A stretch of DNA of 64,000 bases from Mesorhizobium shangrilense (lineage in GTDB: Bacteria > Pseudomonadota > Alphaproteobacteria > Rhizobiales > Rhizobiaceae): NCBI RefSeq assembly GCF_040537815.1, contig NZ_JBEWSZ010000001.1, positions 3,472,001 to 3,536,000 of the forward strand, given 5' to 3'. The notes under the pieces were generated by a model, which saw only the letters and a list, made by a program, of their open reading frames with translations, was not told the DNA's origin and ran no database searches. The first letter of the stretch is position 1. Each line of letters opens with the position of its first letter. This document shows, in pieces, positions 1 to 9,272 of the stretch. Position numbers and translations under genes: made by a program.

Positions 1-890
<890 letters not shown>

Positions 891-993
891 GGCGGGTCTC
901 CGGGCGGGGACGCTTAGAAGACCGTGTTGGAATGATCGAGTCCACTGACAATTGAAGGAGCGTGAGAAAGAACCCCCTCACCCGGACTGCCAG

Positions 994-1016
994 CCGAATT
1001 GCAAAGGGCAATTCGG
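994..1016. repeat. Small palindromic intergenic repeat
   Basis: CCGAATTGC (994-1002) and GCAATTCGG (1008-1016) form a perfect 9-bp stem with a 5-nt loop. The flanks (CCCCCTCACCCGGACTG on the left, CCTCTCCCCGAGGGGAC on the right) resemble the CCCCTCATCC and CTCTCCCCG modules of the larger element at 2381-2509. It lies between the 3' end of rhaI and the start of ggt and is probably a rhizobial dispersed palindrome. Confidence 0.55.
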
Positions 1017-1059
1017 GGCAAATCCGACCTCTCCCCGAGGGGACAGGAGGGAACCGGCG

Positions 1060-2352
1060 CTAGACGATGCCGCCCGAGCCGCCGGCGACGGCCGGGCGTT
1101 CCGCCGCGACCTTGGCGCGGTAGCCCGCGGCACGGTAGGCGGCGACCGGGTCGATGGCACCGCCAGTCTTCAGCCGCGCCATGGCGAGGATCGGCTCGAC
1201 ATCGGTGCGGTAGGCCGCCTTCAGCGTCTGCGTTGCCATCAGGGCGTCATTGCTGTCCTGGTAGCCTTGCAGCGCCTTGCGGTCGACCAGCAGCGCCTGC
1301 GCATAGGCGCGCTGCACCTCGACGGCCGACAGCATCAGGCTTTCGATCGGATCGGTGACATTGTGGCTCTGGTCGAGCATGTGCGCCGGATCAAAGCCTT
1401 CGGCGCCAGACAGTTCGGCATCGACCAGTTCGTTGAAGACGAGGAACAGCCGGTAGGGATCGATCGACCCGGCATCGAGATCATCGTCGCCATATTTCGA
1501 ATCATTGAAGTGGAAGCCGCCGAGCTTCCTGAACTGGATCAGCCGCGACACGATCATCTCGATGTTGACGTTGGGGGCGTGGTGGCCGAGGTCGACCAAG
1601 CAGAACGCCTTGTCGCCCAACTCCTGAGCGATCATGTAGTTGGTGCCCCAGTCCTGCACGACGGTGGAATAGAAGGCCGGCTCGTACATCTTGTGCTCGG
1701 TGAACAGCTTCCAGTCGGCCGGCAGCCCGGCATAGACCTCCTTCATGGCGTCGAGATAGCGCTCGAACGCCCTGGCGAAATTGACCTGGCCGGGGAAATT
1801 CGAGCCGTCGCCGATCCACACCGTCAGCGCCTTGGAGCCCAGCGTCTTGCCGATCTCGATGCATTCGAGATTGTGCTCGACCGCTTGCCGACGCGTGGCG
1901 GCATCAGCATGCGACAGCGAACCGAATTTATAGGAAAGAGCCTGATCCCTGGCATCGGAAAAGGTGTTGGAATTCATGGCATCGAAGCCGAGGCCGAAAC
2001 GCGAGGCCGCCTGTTTCAGCCGGTTCGGATCGGCCTTGTCCCACGGAATGTGCAAGGAGACGGTCGGCGTCGCCTGTGTCAGTTGCTGGATGACGGCGCA
2101 GTCCTCGATCTTGTCGAAGATGTCGCGCGGCTCGCCGGCGCCGGGAAAGCGGGCGAAGCGGGTGCCGCCTGTGCCGACGCCCCAGGAGGGAATGGCAACC
2201 GCGAATTTTTCGACCTTGTCGCGGATGGCATCGATGGCGATGCCGCGGCGGTCGAGACGCTCACCAAGCGAGGCGTAGTCGCGTTCGAGGTCGGCCTTGC
2301 GCGCGGCATTATCCTTGTCGACGAGATCGGCGGAGATGATGGTTTCGGACAC
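1060..2352 (-). CDS. rhaI: L-rhamnose isomerase (RhaI type)
   Basis: The 430-residue protein converts L-rhamnose to L-rhamnulose in the cytoplasm. It belongs to the xylose-isomerase-fold family typified by the Pseudomonas stutzeri L-rhamnose isomerase rather than the E. coli RhaA type. The metal and catalytic residues known for that enzyme fall at the same positions here: H101 (SLHIPWD), E219 (FTEH), D254 and H257 (VDLGHH), H281 (GFHFND), D289 and D291 (GDDDLD), and D327 (MLDQSH). It is the second gene of the leftward rhaD-rhaI unit. A palindromic element fills the 170-bp gap between the two genes. Confidence 0.95.
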   Translation of the reverse strand: MSETIISADLVDKDNAARKADLERDYASLGERLDRRGIAIDAIRDKVEKFAVAIPSWGVGTGGTRFARFPGAGEPRDIFDKIEDCAVIQQLTQATPTVSLHIPWDKADPNRLKQAASRFGLGFDAMNSNTFSDARDQALSYKFGSLSHADAATRRQAVEHNLECIEIGKTLGSKALTVWIGDGSNFPGQVNFARAFERYLDAMKEVYAGLPADWKLFTEHKMYEPAFYSTVVQDWGTNYMIAQELGDKAFCLVDLGHHAPNVNIEMIVSRLIQFRKLGGFHFNDSKYGDDDLDAGSIDPYRLFLVFNELVDAELSGAEGFDPAHMLDQSHNVTDPIESLMLSAVEVQRAYAQALLVDRKALQGYQDSNDALMATQTLKAAYRTDVEPILAMARLKTGGAIDPVAAYRAAGYRAKVAAERPAVAGGSGGIV

Positions 2353-2380
2353 TGCGGTTTCCTCCCAAGTATGTTTGGTC

Positions 2381-2509
2381 GGCGCTGCCCCTCATCCGCC
2401 TGCCGGCACCTTCTCCCCGTATGGGGACGGGGAGAAGGGAAGCACTCCGGCGCCGGCGACCCCTCTCCCCGTTCTTTACGGGGAGAGGGTAAGGGTGAGG
2501 GGCAGCGCC
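2381..2509. repeat. 129-bp cloverleaf-like palindromic element between rhaD and rhaI
   Basis: The ends are a perfect 14-bp inverted repeat: GGCGCTGCCCCTCA at 2381-2394 and its complement at 2496-2509. Inside are two further perfect hairpins. CTTCTCCCCGT (2410-2420) pairs with 2427-2437, and CCCTCTCCCCGT (2461-2472) pairs with 2478-2489. The whole can fold as a three-way junction. It resembles the intergenic RIME-like or MITE-like palindromes common in rhizobia. It encodes no protein and lies inside the presumed rhaDI operon, where it could affect mRNA processing or distal expression. Confidence 0.7.
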
Positions 2510-2521
2510 GCCGTCAGACGA

Positions 2522-4624
2522 TTATCGCGTAAAGCTCTGGGCGTTGCCGGCGTCGACATTGATGATGTTGCCGGTCGACTTGGCCGACATATCGGAAGCG
2601 AAGAAATAGATGGCTTCGGCGATATCCTCGGGAAACACCGACCGCTTCAGCATCGAGCGCGAACGGTAGTGCTCCTCCAGGTCGTCGGTCGACATCTTGT
2701 AGGCGGCGGCGCGCTGTTCCTTCCACTCGCCGGTCCAGATCTTCGAGCCACGCAGCACCGCATCGGGATTGACGACATTGACCCGGATTTGCGCCTCAGC
2801 ACCTTCCAGCGCGAGGCAGCGGGCGAGATGAATCTCGGCGGCCTTGGCCGTGCAATAGGCGGCTGCATTGGGCGATGCGGCAAGGCCATTCTTGGAGGCG
2901 ACGAAGACGATATTGCCGCCGATCTTCTGCACCCGGAACAGCCGGAACGCTTCCCGCGAAACGAGGAAATAGCCGGTGGACAGGATGTCCATGTTCTTGT
3001 TCCACAGCGCCAGCGTCGTGTCCTCGATCGGCGCCGACGAGGCCAAACCGGCGTTCGACACCAGAATGTCGATGCCGCCGAATTCCACCGCCGTCTCGGC
3101 AAAGCCGGAGACGACCTGATCCTCGGAAGTCACGTTGATCACCACCGGACGCACGAAATCCTTGCCATAGGCCTTGGCCAGTTCGTCATTGGCGCTGTTG
3201 AGTGCGGCCTCGTCGATATCGGCCAGCACGACGCAGGCGCCCTCGCGCAGCAGCCGATTGGCCGTTGCACGGCCAATGCCGCCGGCGCCGCCGGTGACCA
3301 ACGCGATCTGCCCGGCAAGCGACTTCGGCTTGGGCATGCGTTGCAGCTTCAGATCCTCGAGCAGCCAATACTCGATATTGAAGGCCTCCTGTGCGGGCAG
3401 GCCGACATAGGACGAGACGGTCGAGGCGCCGCGCATGACGTTGATGGCGTTGACGTAGAATTCGCCGGAGATGCGCGCTGTCGCCTTGTCGCCGGCGAAG
3501 GTGAACATGCCGACGCCGGGCATCAGATAGACCACGGCATTGGGATCGCGGATGGCGGGCGAGTCCGCATGCTTGCAACTGTCGTAATAAGCCTGGTAGC
3601 CGACACGATAGGCGGCGACGTGGTCAGCGAGACGGGCAATGACGGCATCGACATCAGGCTTGGCCGGATCGAACTCGATGACCAGCGGCCGGATCTTGGT
3701 GCGCAGGAAATGATCGGGGCAGGATGTGCCGAGCGCCGCCAGCGCACGCATGTCCCTGGAATTGACGAATTCGAGCACGGCGGCGGAATCATCGAAATGG
3801 CCGAGCTTGTGGCTCTTTTCCGAGATCAGGCCGCGTATCCTCGGCATCAGCTTCGCGGCGACCGCGCGACGGTGGGCCGCATCGAGCGACTTGACCAGCT
3901 CGCCGCCGAAGATCGGCTTGCCCTCGGACCTGCGCTCGAACCAGTCGATCGCCTGGTTGATCACCGAGATCGTCGTCTCGTAGCATTCCTTCGGGGTATC
4001 GCCCCAAGTGAACAGTCCATGGCTTTCGAGGATGACGCCCTTGGCGGCGGGATGTTCGAGACAGAATTTCTCCAGCCACAGGCCGAGTTCGAAGCCCGGC
4101 CGCTTCCACGGCAGCCAGCCGATCGCATCACCGAAAATCTGCTGTGTGAGCGCCTTCGAATCTTTTGCCGCCGCGATGGCGATGATGGCGTCGGGATGCA
4201 TGTGGTCGACAAAAGGCTTCGGCACGAAGGCATGCAGCGGCGTGTCGATGGAGGCCGCGCGCGGGTTGAGGTTGAAGGTGCAGTGCGGCAGGAAGCCGAC
4301 CATCTCGTCTTCATGCTCGACACCGCGATAGAGGCCTTTGAGCGCGCGCAATTTGTCCATGTAGAGCGTGGCAAAGCCGTCGAGCTTGATCGAGGCGCTG
4401 TCGCCACCCGAACCCTTCACCCACAGCACTTCGACGCTCGCGCCGGTGAGCGGATCCTTCTGCCAGATCTTGGATGAGGTGTTGCCGCCGCCATAGTTGG
4501 TGACGCGCTTGTCGGAACCCAGAACATTGGAACGATAGACGAGGCGTTCCGGTTCGCTCATGGCCTGGGCTTTCACCTCGTCCCACAAATTGGCGAGGCG
4601 CGTGCCGGAGCGCTTGTCGAGCAT
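2522..4624 (-). CDS. rhaD: Bifunctional rhamnulose-1-phosphate aldolase / short-chain dehydrogenase
   Basis: The chosen ATG at 4624 follows a GGGAGGA Shine-Dalgarno and gives 700 residues; a longer frame reaches 4702 but would cross the operator region. Residues 1-430 are a class II aldolase domain with likely zinc ligands in HMHPDA (H141, H143) and ESHG (H202). Residues 435-700 are a short-chain dehydrogenase with TGGAGGIG (444-451) and the S577, Y590, K594 catalytic set (AYCTAKAA). This fusion is the known RhaD layout of rhizobia: it splits L-rhamnulose 1-phosphate to dihydroxyacetone phosphate and L-lactaldehyde, and the second domain is expected to oxidise the lactaldehyde. It is first in the leftward unit, divergent from rhaR. 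Confidence 0.95.
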   Translation of the reverse strand: MLDKRSGTRLANLWDEVKAQAMSEPERLVYRSNVLGSDKRVTNYGGGNTSSKIWQKDPLTGASVEVLWVKGSGGDSASIKLDGFATLYMDKLRALKGLYRGVEHEDEMVGFLPHCTFNLNPRAASIDTPLHAFVPKPFVDHMHPDAIIAIAAAKDSKALTQQIFGDAIGWLPWKRPGFELGLWLEKFCLEHPAAKGVILESHGLFTWGDTPKECYETTISVINQAIDWFERRSEGKPIFGGELVKSLDAAHRRAVAAKLMPRIRGLISEKSHKLGHFDDSAAVLEFVNSRDMRALAALGTSCPDHFLRTKIRPLVIEFDPAKPDVDAVIARLADHVAAYRVGYQAYYDSCKHADSPAIRDPNAVVYLMPGVGMFTFAGDKATARISGEFYVNAINVMRGASTVSSYVGLPAQEAFNIEYWLLEDLKLQRMPKPKSLAGQIALVTGGAGGIGRATANRLLREGACVVLADIDEAALNSANDELAKAYGKDFVRPVVINVTSEDQVVSGFAETAVEFGGIDILVSNAGLASSAPIEDTTLALWNKNMDILSTGYFLVSREAFRLFRVQKIGGNIVFVASKNGLAASPNAAAYCTAKAAEIHLARCLALEGAEAQIRVNVVNPDAVLRGSKIWTGEWKEQRAAAYKMSTDDLEEHYRSRSMLKRSVFPEDIAEAIYFFASDMSAKSTGNIINVDAGNAQSFTR

Positions 4625-4696
4625 TTGGATATCCTCCCGTGGGACACGCAAACGGCGTCGTCCCTTTTGCCCGAATTTCCACGGAAGCGCCGAACT

Positions 4697-4769
4697 TGTC
4701 AATCACAAACGATCAAAATCGATCATATTGCACTGCACAATGAAATTATATGATCGGAAATGATTGACA
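4697..4769. promoter_or_regulatory. Divergent rhaD/rhaR control region with nested inverted repeats
   Basis: TGTCAATCA (4697-4705) and TGATTGACA (4761-4769) are perfect inverted copies. Inside them, TCAAAATCGATCATAT (4713-4728) and ATATGATCGGAAATGA (4748-4763) match in 12 of 16 paired positions. The outer arms contain TTGACA in both directions, so each can be the -35 box of one divergent promoter. The 73-bp block is AT-rich compared with its surroundings. This is what an operator for the adjacent DeoR-type RhaR would look like; binding itself is inferred. Confidence 0.7.
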
Positions 4770-4812
4770 CTGCGCGTTTTGGGTGCCTAGATGCCTGGGC
4801 AAGGGAGGAACC

Positions 4813-5622
4813 ATGCACGAGAAAGAGCGCCACAGGATCATTCTGTCCGCCATCCAGGAAAAGCCTGTGGTGACGGTCCAGGAACTGGTCGACCTGACGG
4901 ACTCTTCCGAGGCGACGATCCGGCGTGACATCGCCGCCATGCATGTCCAGAAGCGCCTTCGCCGTGTGCGTGGCGGTGCCGAGGCGATCTCGCCGCCGCA
5001 ATTCATCGGCCTTGCCGGCCGGCCCTTTTCCGTCAACGAAACGATCAATGCCTCGCAGAAACGGGCGATTGCCCGCGAAGCCGTGGAGCTTTGCAAGGAT
5101 GGCGAGCCGATCATCATCAATGGCGGCACCACGACCTTCCAGATGGTGCATTTCCTGACCGGCCACCGCATGCCGATCTTCACCAATTCGTTCCCGATCG
5201 CCGAGCATCTGCTCAAGCATTCCAAGAACACGGTCATGCTGTCGGGCGGCACCATCTACCGCGAGCAGAACATCATCCTGTCGCCCTTCGACAATGACGT
5301 GACGCGCAATTTCTATGCGCGCCGCATGTTCATGGGTGCGCAAGGGCTCGGGCCACTCGGCCTGATGGAAGCAGACCCGCTGCTGATCCAGGCCGAGCAG
5401 AAGCTGATCGACCAGGCCGACGAGCTGGTGGTGCTGATCGACTCGTCGAAGTTCCGCAAGCGCTCCAGCCTGATCCTGTGCGGACTGTCGCGCATCGCCA
5501 CGGTCATCACCGATGACGGCATCGAGGACAGGGAAGCAAAGATGCTGGAGACCGCAGGCGTGACGCTGATCGTCGCCCGCAAACCGGCAAGCAACAAGGA
5601 AGAATCTTCACTGCAGGCCTGA
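4813..5622 (+). CDS. rhaR: DeoR-family transcriptional regulator of rhamnose genes
   Basis: The ATG at 4813 follows AAGGGAGG at good spacing; an upstream ATG at 4783 would add ten poor residues. The product has 269 residues. A DeoR-type winged helix-turn-helix lies around residues 15-55 (QELVDLTDSSEATIRRDI). The rest is a sugar-phosphate-sensing domain, with INGGTTTFQM, a typical DeoR-family sugar-phosphate-pocket motif, and VVLIDSSKF. In Rhizobium leguminosarum the homologue heads the rhaRSTPQUK operon and represses rhamnose use. Here it likewise begins the rightward operon and faces rhaD across paired inverted repeats, so it probably represses both units. Its inducer is probably a phosphorylated intermediate, but this is not shown by the sequence. 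Confidence 0.92.
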   Translation: MHEKERHRIILSAIQEKPVVTVQELVDLTDSSEATIRRDIAAMHVQKRLRRVRGGAEAISPPQFIGLAGRPFSVNETINASQKRAIAREAVELCKDGEPIIINGGTTTFQMVHFLTGHRMPIFTNSFPIAEHLLKHSKNTVMLSGGTIYREQNIILSPFDNDVTRNFYARRMFMGAQGLGPLGLMEADPLLIQAEQKLIDQADELVVLIDSSKFRKRSSLILCGLSRIATVITDDGIEDREAKMLETAGVTLIVARKPASNKEESSLQA

Positions 5623-5676
5623 GACGACTCGCGCCCGCAGCGGCGATGGAATGCAACGCTCAAGGGAGGATATACG

Positions 5677-6672
5677 ATGAGCTTTCTGAAGAAATTGATG
5701 GTTACGGCGGCATTTTCCGCCGCCATGTTCGTGAATGCCGCCTATGCCGAGAACGTCAAGATCGCGCTGGTTGTGAAGTCGCTGGGCAACGGCTTCTTCG
5801 ATGCCGCCAACAAGGGCGCCGAAGAAGCCGCCAAGGAACTCGGCGACGTCGACATCATCTACACCGGCCCGACCAAGGCGACCGCCGAGGCGCAGATCGA
5901 GGTGGTCAATTCGCTGATCGCCCAGAAGGTCAACGCCATCGCCATTTCGGCCAATGACGCCGATGCGCTGGTTCCGGTGCTGAAGAAGGCCATGGAACGC
6001 GGCATCACCGTGATCTCGTGGGATTCCGGCGTTGCCAAGGAAGGCCGCCAGCTTCACCTTAATCCGTCCGACACCGGCCTGATCGGCGAGACCATCATCA
6101 AGCTTGCCGCCGACTACCTGCCGGAAGGCGGCGACGTCGCCATCCTGTCGGCCTCGTCGACCGCGACCAACCAGAACGCCTGGATCGACGCGGCCAAGAA
6201 GGTGCTGCCGGAGAAGTTCCCCAAGATCAAACTGGTCGCCACCGTCTATGGCGATGACGATTCGGCCAAGAGCACGGACGAGGCCAAAGGCCTGCTGAAG
6301 TCCTATCCGAACCTGAAGGCGATCATCGCACCGACCACCGTCGGCGTCGTTGCCGCGGCCCAGGTCGTCACCGACGCGAACCTGATCGGCAAGGTCAATG
6401 TCACCGGCCTCGCGCTGCCGTCCGAGTTCAAGAAGTTCATCGACAACGGTGCCAGCCAGGCTGTCGCCCTGTGGAACCCGATCGACCTCGGCTACTCCGC
6501 CGTCTACCTCGCCCATGATCTGGCCGTGAAGAAGGAAGTGGCGAAGCCCGGCGCCACGCTGTCGATCGGCCGCGTCGGCAAGGTCACGCTCGACGACACC
6601 AACTCGGCTGCGATGGCTCCGCCCTTCCAGTTCGACAAGTCCAACATCGAGAAGTTCTCCAAGATCTATTGA
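5677..6672 (+). CDS. rhaS: Rhamnose ABC transporter, periplasmic binding protein
   Basis: The 331-residue protein starts at an ATG preceded by AAGGGAGGATATACG. Residues 1-25 are a signal peptide ending in AYA, so the product is periplasmic. The mature part is a LacI/ribose-type sugar-binding fold, with NGFFDAANKGAEEAA near the front and ISWDSGVAKEGRQLH around residue 115. It should deliver L-rhamnose to the RhaT/RhaP/RhaQ membrane complex. It follows rhaR by 54 bp and is separated from rhaT by 84 bp that contain a GC-rich hairpin, an arrangement that usually gives more binding protein than ATPase. Confidence 0.93.
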   Translation: MSFLKKLMVTAAFSAAMFVNAAYAENVKIALVVKSLGNGFFDAANKGAEEAAKELGDVDIIYTGPTKATAEAQIEVVNSLIAQKVNAIAISANDADALVPVLKKAMERGITVISWDSGVAKEGRQLHLNPSDTGLIGETIIKLAADYLPEGGDVAILSASSTATNQNAWIDAAKKVLPEKFPKIKLVATVYGDDDSAKSTDEAKGLLKSYPNLKAIIAPTTVGVVAAAQVVTDANLIGKVNVTGLALPSEFKKFIDNGASQAVALWNPIDLGYSAVYLAHDLAVKKEVAKPGATLSIGRVGKVTLDDTNSAAMAPPFQFDKSNIEKFSKIY

Positions 6673-6694
6673 TCCTGGCGCACTTCGAGCTGAC

Positions 6695-6718
6695 GCGGCG
6701 GGGCTCACGCTCCGCCGC
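6695..6718 (+). terminator. GC-rich hairpin between rhaS and rhaT
   Basis: GCGGCGGGG (6695-6703) can pair with CTCCGCCGC (6710-6718), with one G-U pair and a 6-nt loop. No T-tract follows, so it is more likely an mRNA-stabilising or partial-termination hairpin after the binding-protein gene than a full stop. Confidence 0.5.
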
Positions 6719-6756
6719 GACTTCAAACGGACCTTGTTTCAGGGCTTGATACGGAT

Positions 6757-8298
6757 ATGGACACGACAGCCCAAGACGGCACGGCAAAGGAGGGGCCTCC
6801 GGCCTCAGCCCCACGCCTGACGCTGTCCGGTATCTCGAAGAGTTTTCCCGGAGTGCGCGCGCTGCACAATGTCAGCCTGGCGCTCTATCCGGGCCAGGTG
6901 ACAGCACTCATCGGCGAAAACGGCGCCGGCAAGTCAACGCTGGTCAAGATCATGACCGGCATCTACCAGCCCGATGCCGGCACCATCAGCATTGACGGTC
7001 AGGCCGTCACCTTGCCCAGCGCACATGCGGCCTTCGGCCATGGCGTTACCGCGATCCATCAGGAAACCGTTCTGTTCGACGACCTGACCGTCGCCGAAAA
7101 CATATTTCTCGGCCATGCGCCGCGATCACGCTTCGGCACCATCGACTGGCGCACGATGCGTAAGAACGCTCGCGAAGTGCTCGACACCATGCATGCCGGC
7201 CATATTGACGCCGACGCACGGCTAAAGGATCTCGGCATCGCCAACAAGCATCTGGTCGCCGTGGCGCGCGCCATGTCGATCGACGCGCAGATCGTCATCA
7301 TGGACGAGCCGACCGCCGCGCTTTCGATGAAGGAGATCGAGGAGCTGTTCTTGCTCATCGAGTTCCTCAAGGAAGAGGGCAAGGCGATCCTGTTCATCAG
7401 CCACAAGTTCGATGAGATCTACCGCATAGCCGACCGCTACACGGTGTTCCGGGACGGTGAGATGGTTGGCGAAGGCCTGATCAAGGATGCGGGCCAGAGC
7501 CAGATCGTTCGCATGATGGTCGGCCGTTCGGTCGACCACATCTTCCCGCAGCGTAAGGCCGAGATCGGCGTGCCGGTGCTTTCCGTCTCCGGCCTGTCGC
7601 ACCCGACCGAATTCAACGACATCGGCTTCGAACTGCACAAGGGCGAGATCCTCGGCTTCTACGGCCTTGTCGGCGCCGGGCGCAGCGAAGTGATGCAGGC
7701 GATTTCGGGCATCACCCGCACCTCAGCCGGCACGATCACCCTGGAAGGCAGGACGATCGCGCCGAAATCGGCGGCGGATTCGATCGATGCCGGGATCGTC
7801 TATGTGCCGGAGGAGCGCGGCAAGCAAGGCGTGGTGATCGGCCTGCCGATCTTCCAGAATGTCTCGCTGCCTTCACTCAAGCGCACGTCGAAATCCGGCC
7901 TGCTGCGGCTGGCGGAAGAGTTCTCGCTCGCCCGCTCCTATACCGAGCGGCTAGACCTGCGCGCATCCTCGCTCAGCCAGGATGTCGGCACGCTGTCGGG
8001 CGGCAACCAGCAGAAGATCGTCATCGCCAAATGGCTGGCGACCGCGCCAAAGGTGATCATTTTGGATGAGCCGACCAAGGGCATCGACATCGGCTCCAAG
8101 GCGGCCGTGCACGGTTTCATGGCCGAGTTGGTGGCGCAGGGGTTGTCGGTGATCATGGTGTCGTCCGAGTTGCCCGAAATCCTCGGCATGTCCGACCGCG
8201 TCGTCGTGATGCGCGAGGGTCTGGTCGCGGCGGTCTACGACAACAAGGGTCTGGACGCCGAAACGCTGGTCAGGACAGCAGCAGGGATCGCGGCATGA
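6757..8298 (+). CDS. rhaT: Rhamnose ABC transporter, duplicated ATP-binding protein
   Basis: The 513-residue protein has two ABC domains in tandem, as in RbsA/XylG-type sugar ATPases. The first (about 20-255) has Walker [10 protein letters not shown] near 53-61 and Walker B IVIMDEPTA, but its signature helix is degenerate (LGIANKHLVAVARA). The second (about 270-500) has a loose Walker A (GLVGAGRSE) and an intact signature LSGGNQQK followed by VIILDEPTKGID. It powers rhamnose uptake through RhaP and RhaQ. The stop overlaps the rhaP start in ATGA, so translation is probably coupled. The ribosome binding site is weak. Confidence 0.94.
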   Translation: MDTTAQDGTAKEGPPASAPRLTLSGISKSFPGVRALHNVSLALYPGQVTALIGENGAGKSTLVKIMTGIYQPDAGTISIDGQAVTLPSAHAAFGHGVTAIHQETVLFDDLTVAENIFLGHAPRSRFGTIDWRTMRKNAREVLDTMHAGHIDADARLKDLGIANKHLVAVARAMSIDAQIVIMDEPTAALSMKEIEELFLLIEFLKEEGKAILFISHKFDEIYRIADRYTVFRDGEMVGEGLIKDAGQSQIVRMMVGRSVDHIFPQRKAEIGVPVLSVSGLSHPTEFNDIGFELHKGEILGFYGLVGAGRSEVMQAISGITRTSAGTITLEGRTIAPKSAADSIDAGIVYVPEERGKQGVVIGLPIFQNVSLPSLKRTSKSGLLRLAEEFSLARSYTERLDLRASSLSQDVGTLSGGNQQKIVIAKWLATAPKVIILDEPTKGIDIGSKAAVHGFMAELVAQGLSVIMVSSELPEILGMSDRVVVMREGLVAAVYDNKGLDAETLVRTAAGIAA

Positions 8299-9272
8299 AG
8301 GCTTTCCTGAAGTACCGCGAAATCTGGCTGTTGGCCGCAATCATCGTTTTGATCGGGCTGATCTCGACCCGCTTCCCAGCCTTTGCCGACCCCGGCAATC
8401 TGCGCCAGGTGTTCAACGACACCTCGATCCTGATGATCCTGGCGCTCGGCCAGATGGTTGTCATCTTGACCCGGTCGATCGACCTGTCGATGGCCTCAAA
8501 CCTCTGCTTTACCGGCATGGTGGTGGCGATGCTGAACGCCGCGCATCCGGCGATCCCCATCCCGCTGCTGATCGTCATCGCACTGCTGGTCGGCCTCGTG
8601 CTCGGCGCCATCAACGGCCTTTTGGTCTGGCGGCTGAACATCCCCTCGATCGTGGTCACACTGGGCACGCTGACCATCTATCGCGGCGCTACCTTCGTCC
8701 TGTCCGGGGGCGCCTGGGTCAATGCCGACAAGATGAGCCCGGATTTCATCGGCTTTCAGCGGGCGGCCTTCCTCGGCATTCCGGTGCTGTCCTGGATCGC
8801 TATCCTTGTCATCGCGCTGTTCTTCATCCTGATGACGCGCACCGCGCTCGGCCGCTCGATCTACGCCATCGGCGTCAACCCGACGGCGTCGGTTTATGCC
8901 GGCATCGATGTCGGCCGGACGAAATTCATCGTCTTCTGCATCTCCGGCATGATCGGCGGCCTCTCGGGCTACCTGTGGATCTCGCGCTATGTCATCGCCT
9001 CAGTCGAGGTCGCCAACGGCTATGAGCTCAACATCATCGCCGCCTGCGTCATCGGCGGCATCTCGATCGCTGGCGGCATCGGCTCGGCCGGTGGCGCGGT
9101 GCTCGGCGCGTTGTTCCTCGGCATCATCTCCAACGCGCTGCCGGTCATCAACATTTCGCCCTTCTGGCAGATGGCGATTTCGGGTAGCGCCATCATCCTT
9201 GCCGTCGTGCTCAACGCGCGCGGCGAACGCCGGCAAGGCCGCATCATCCTGAGAAAAGTGGAGGCGGCATGA
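8295..9272 (+). CDS. rhaP: Rhamnose ABC transporter permease
   Basis: This 325-residue, very hydrophobic protein has about 8-10 membrane helices and is an RbsC-type (BPD_transp_2) permease. Family blocks include MILALGQMVVILTRSIDLS near residue 50 and NGYELNIIAACVIGGISIAGG near 240. With RhaQ it should form the membrane channel for rhamnose. It overlaps both rhaT and rhaQ by 4 bp (ATGA), which suggests tightly coupled, roughly equal synthesis of the subunits. Confidence 0.93.
   Translation: MKAFLKYREIWLLAAIIVLIGLISTRFPAFADPGNLRQVFNDTSILMILALGQMVVILTRSIDLSMASNLCFTGMVVAMLNAAHPAIPIPLLIVIALLVGLVLGAINGLLVWRLNIPSIVVTLGTLTIYRGATFVLSGGAWVNADKMSPDFIGFQRAAFLGIPVLSWIAILVIALFFILMTRTALGRSIYAIGVNPTASVYAGIDVGRTKFIVFCISGMIGGLSGYLWISRYVIASVEVANGYELNIIAACVIGGISIAGGIGSAGGAVLGALFLGIISNALPVINISPFWQMAISGSAIILAVVLNARGERRQGRIILRKVEAA

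Noticed and set aside
952-2532. A 526-codon rightward frame
   Set aside because: It is antisense to rhaI, whose catalytic residues all match the known enzyme.
2297-4477. A 726-codon rightward frame
   Set aside because: It is antisense to rhaD and results from high GC at third codon positions.
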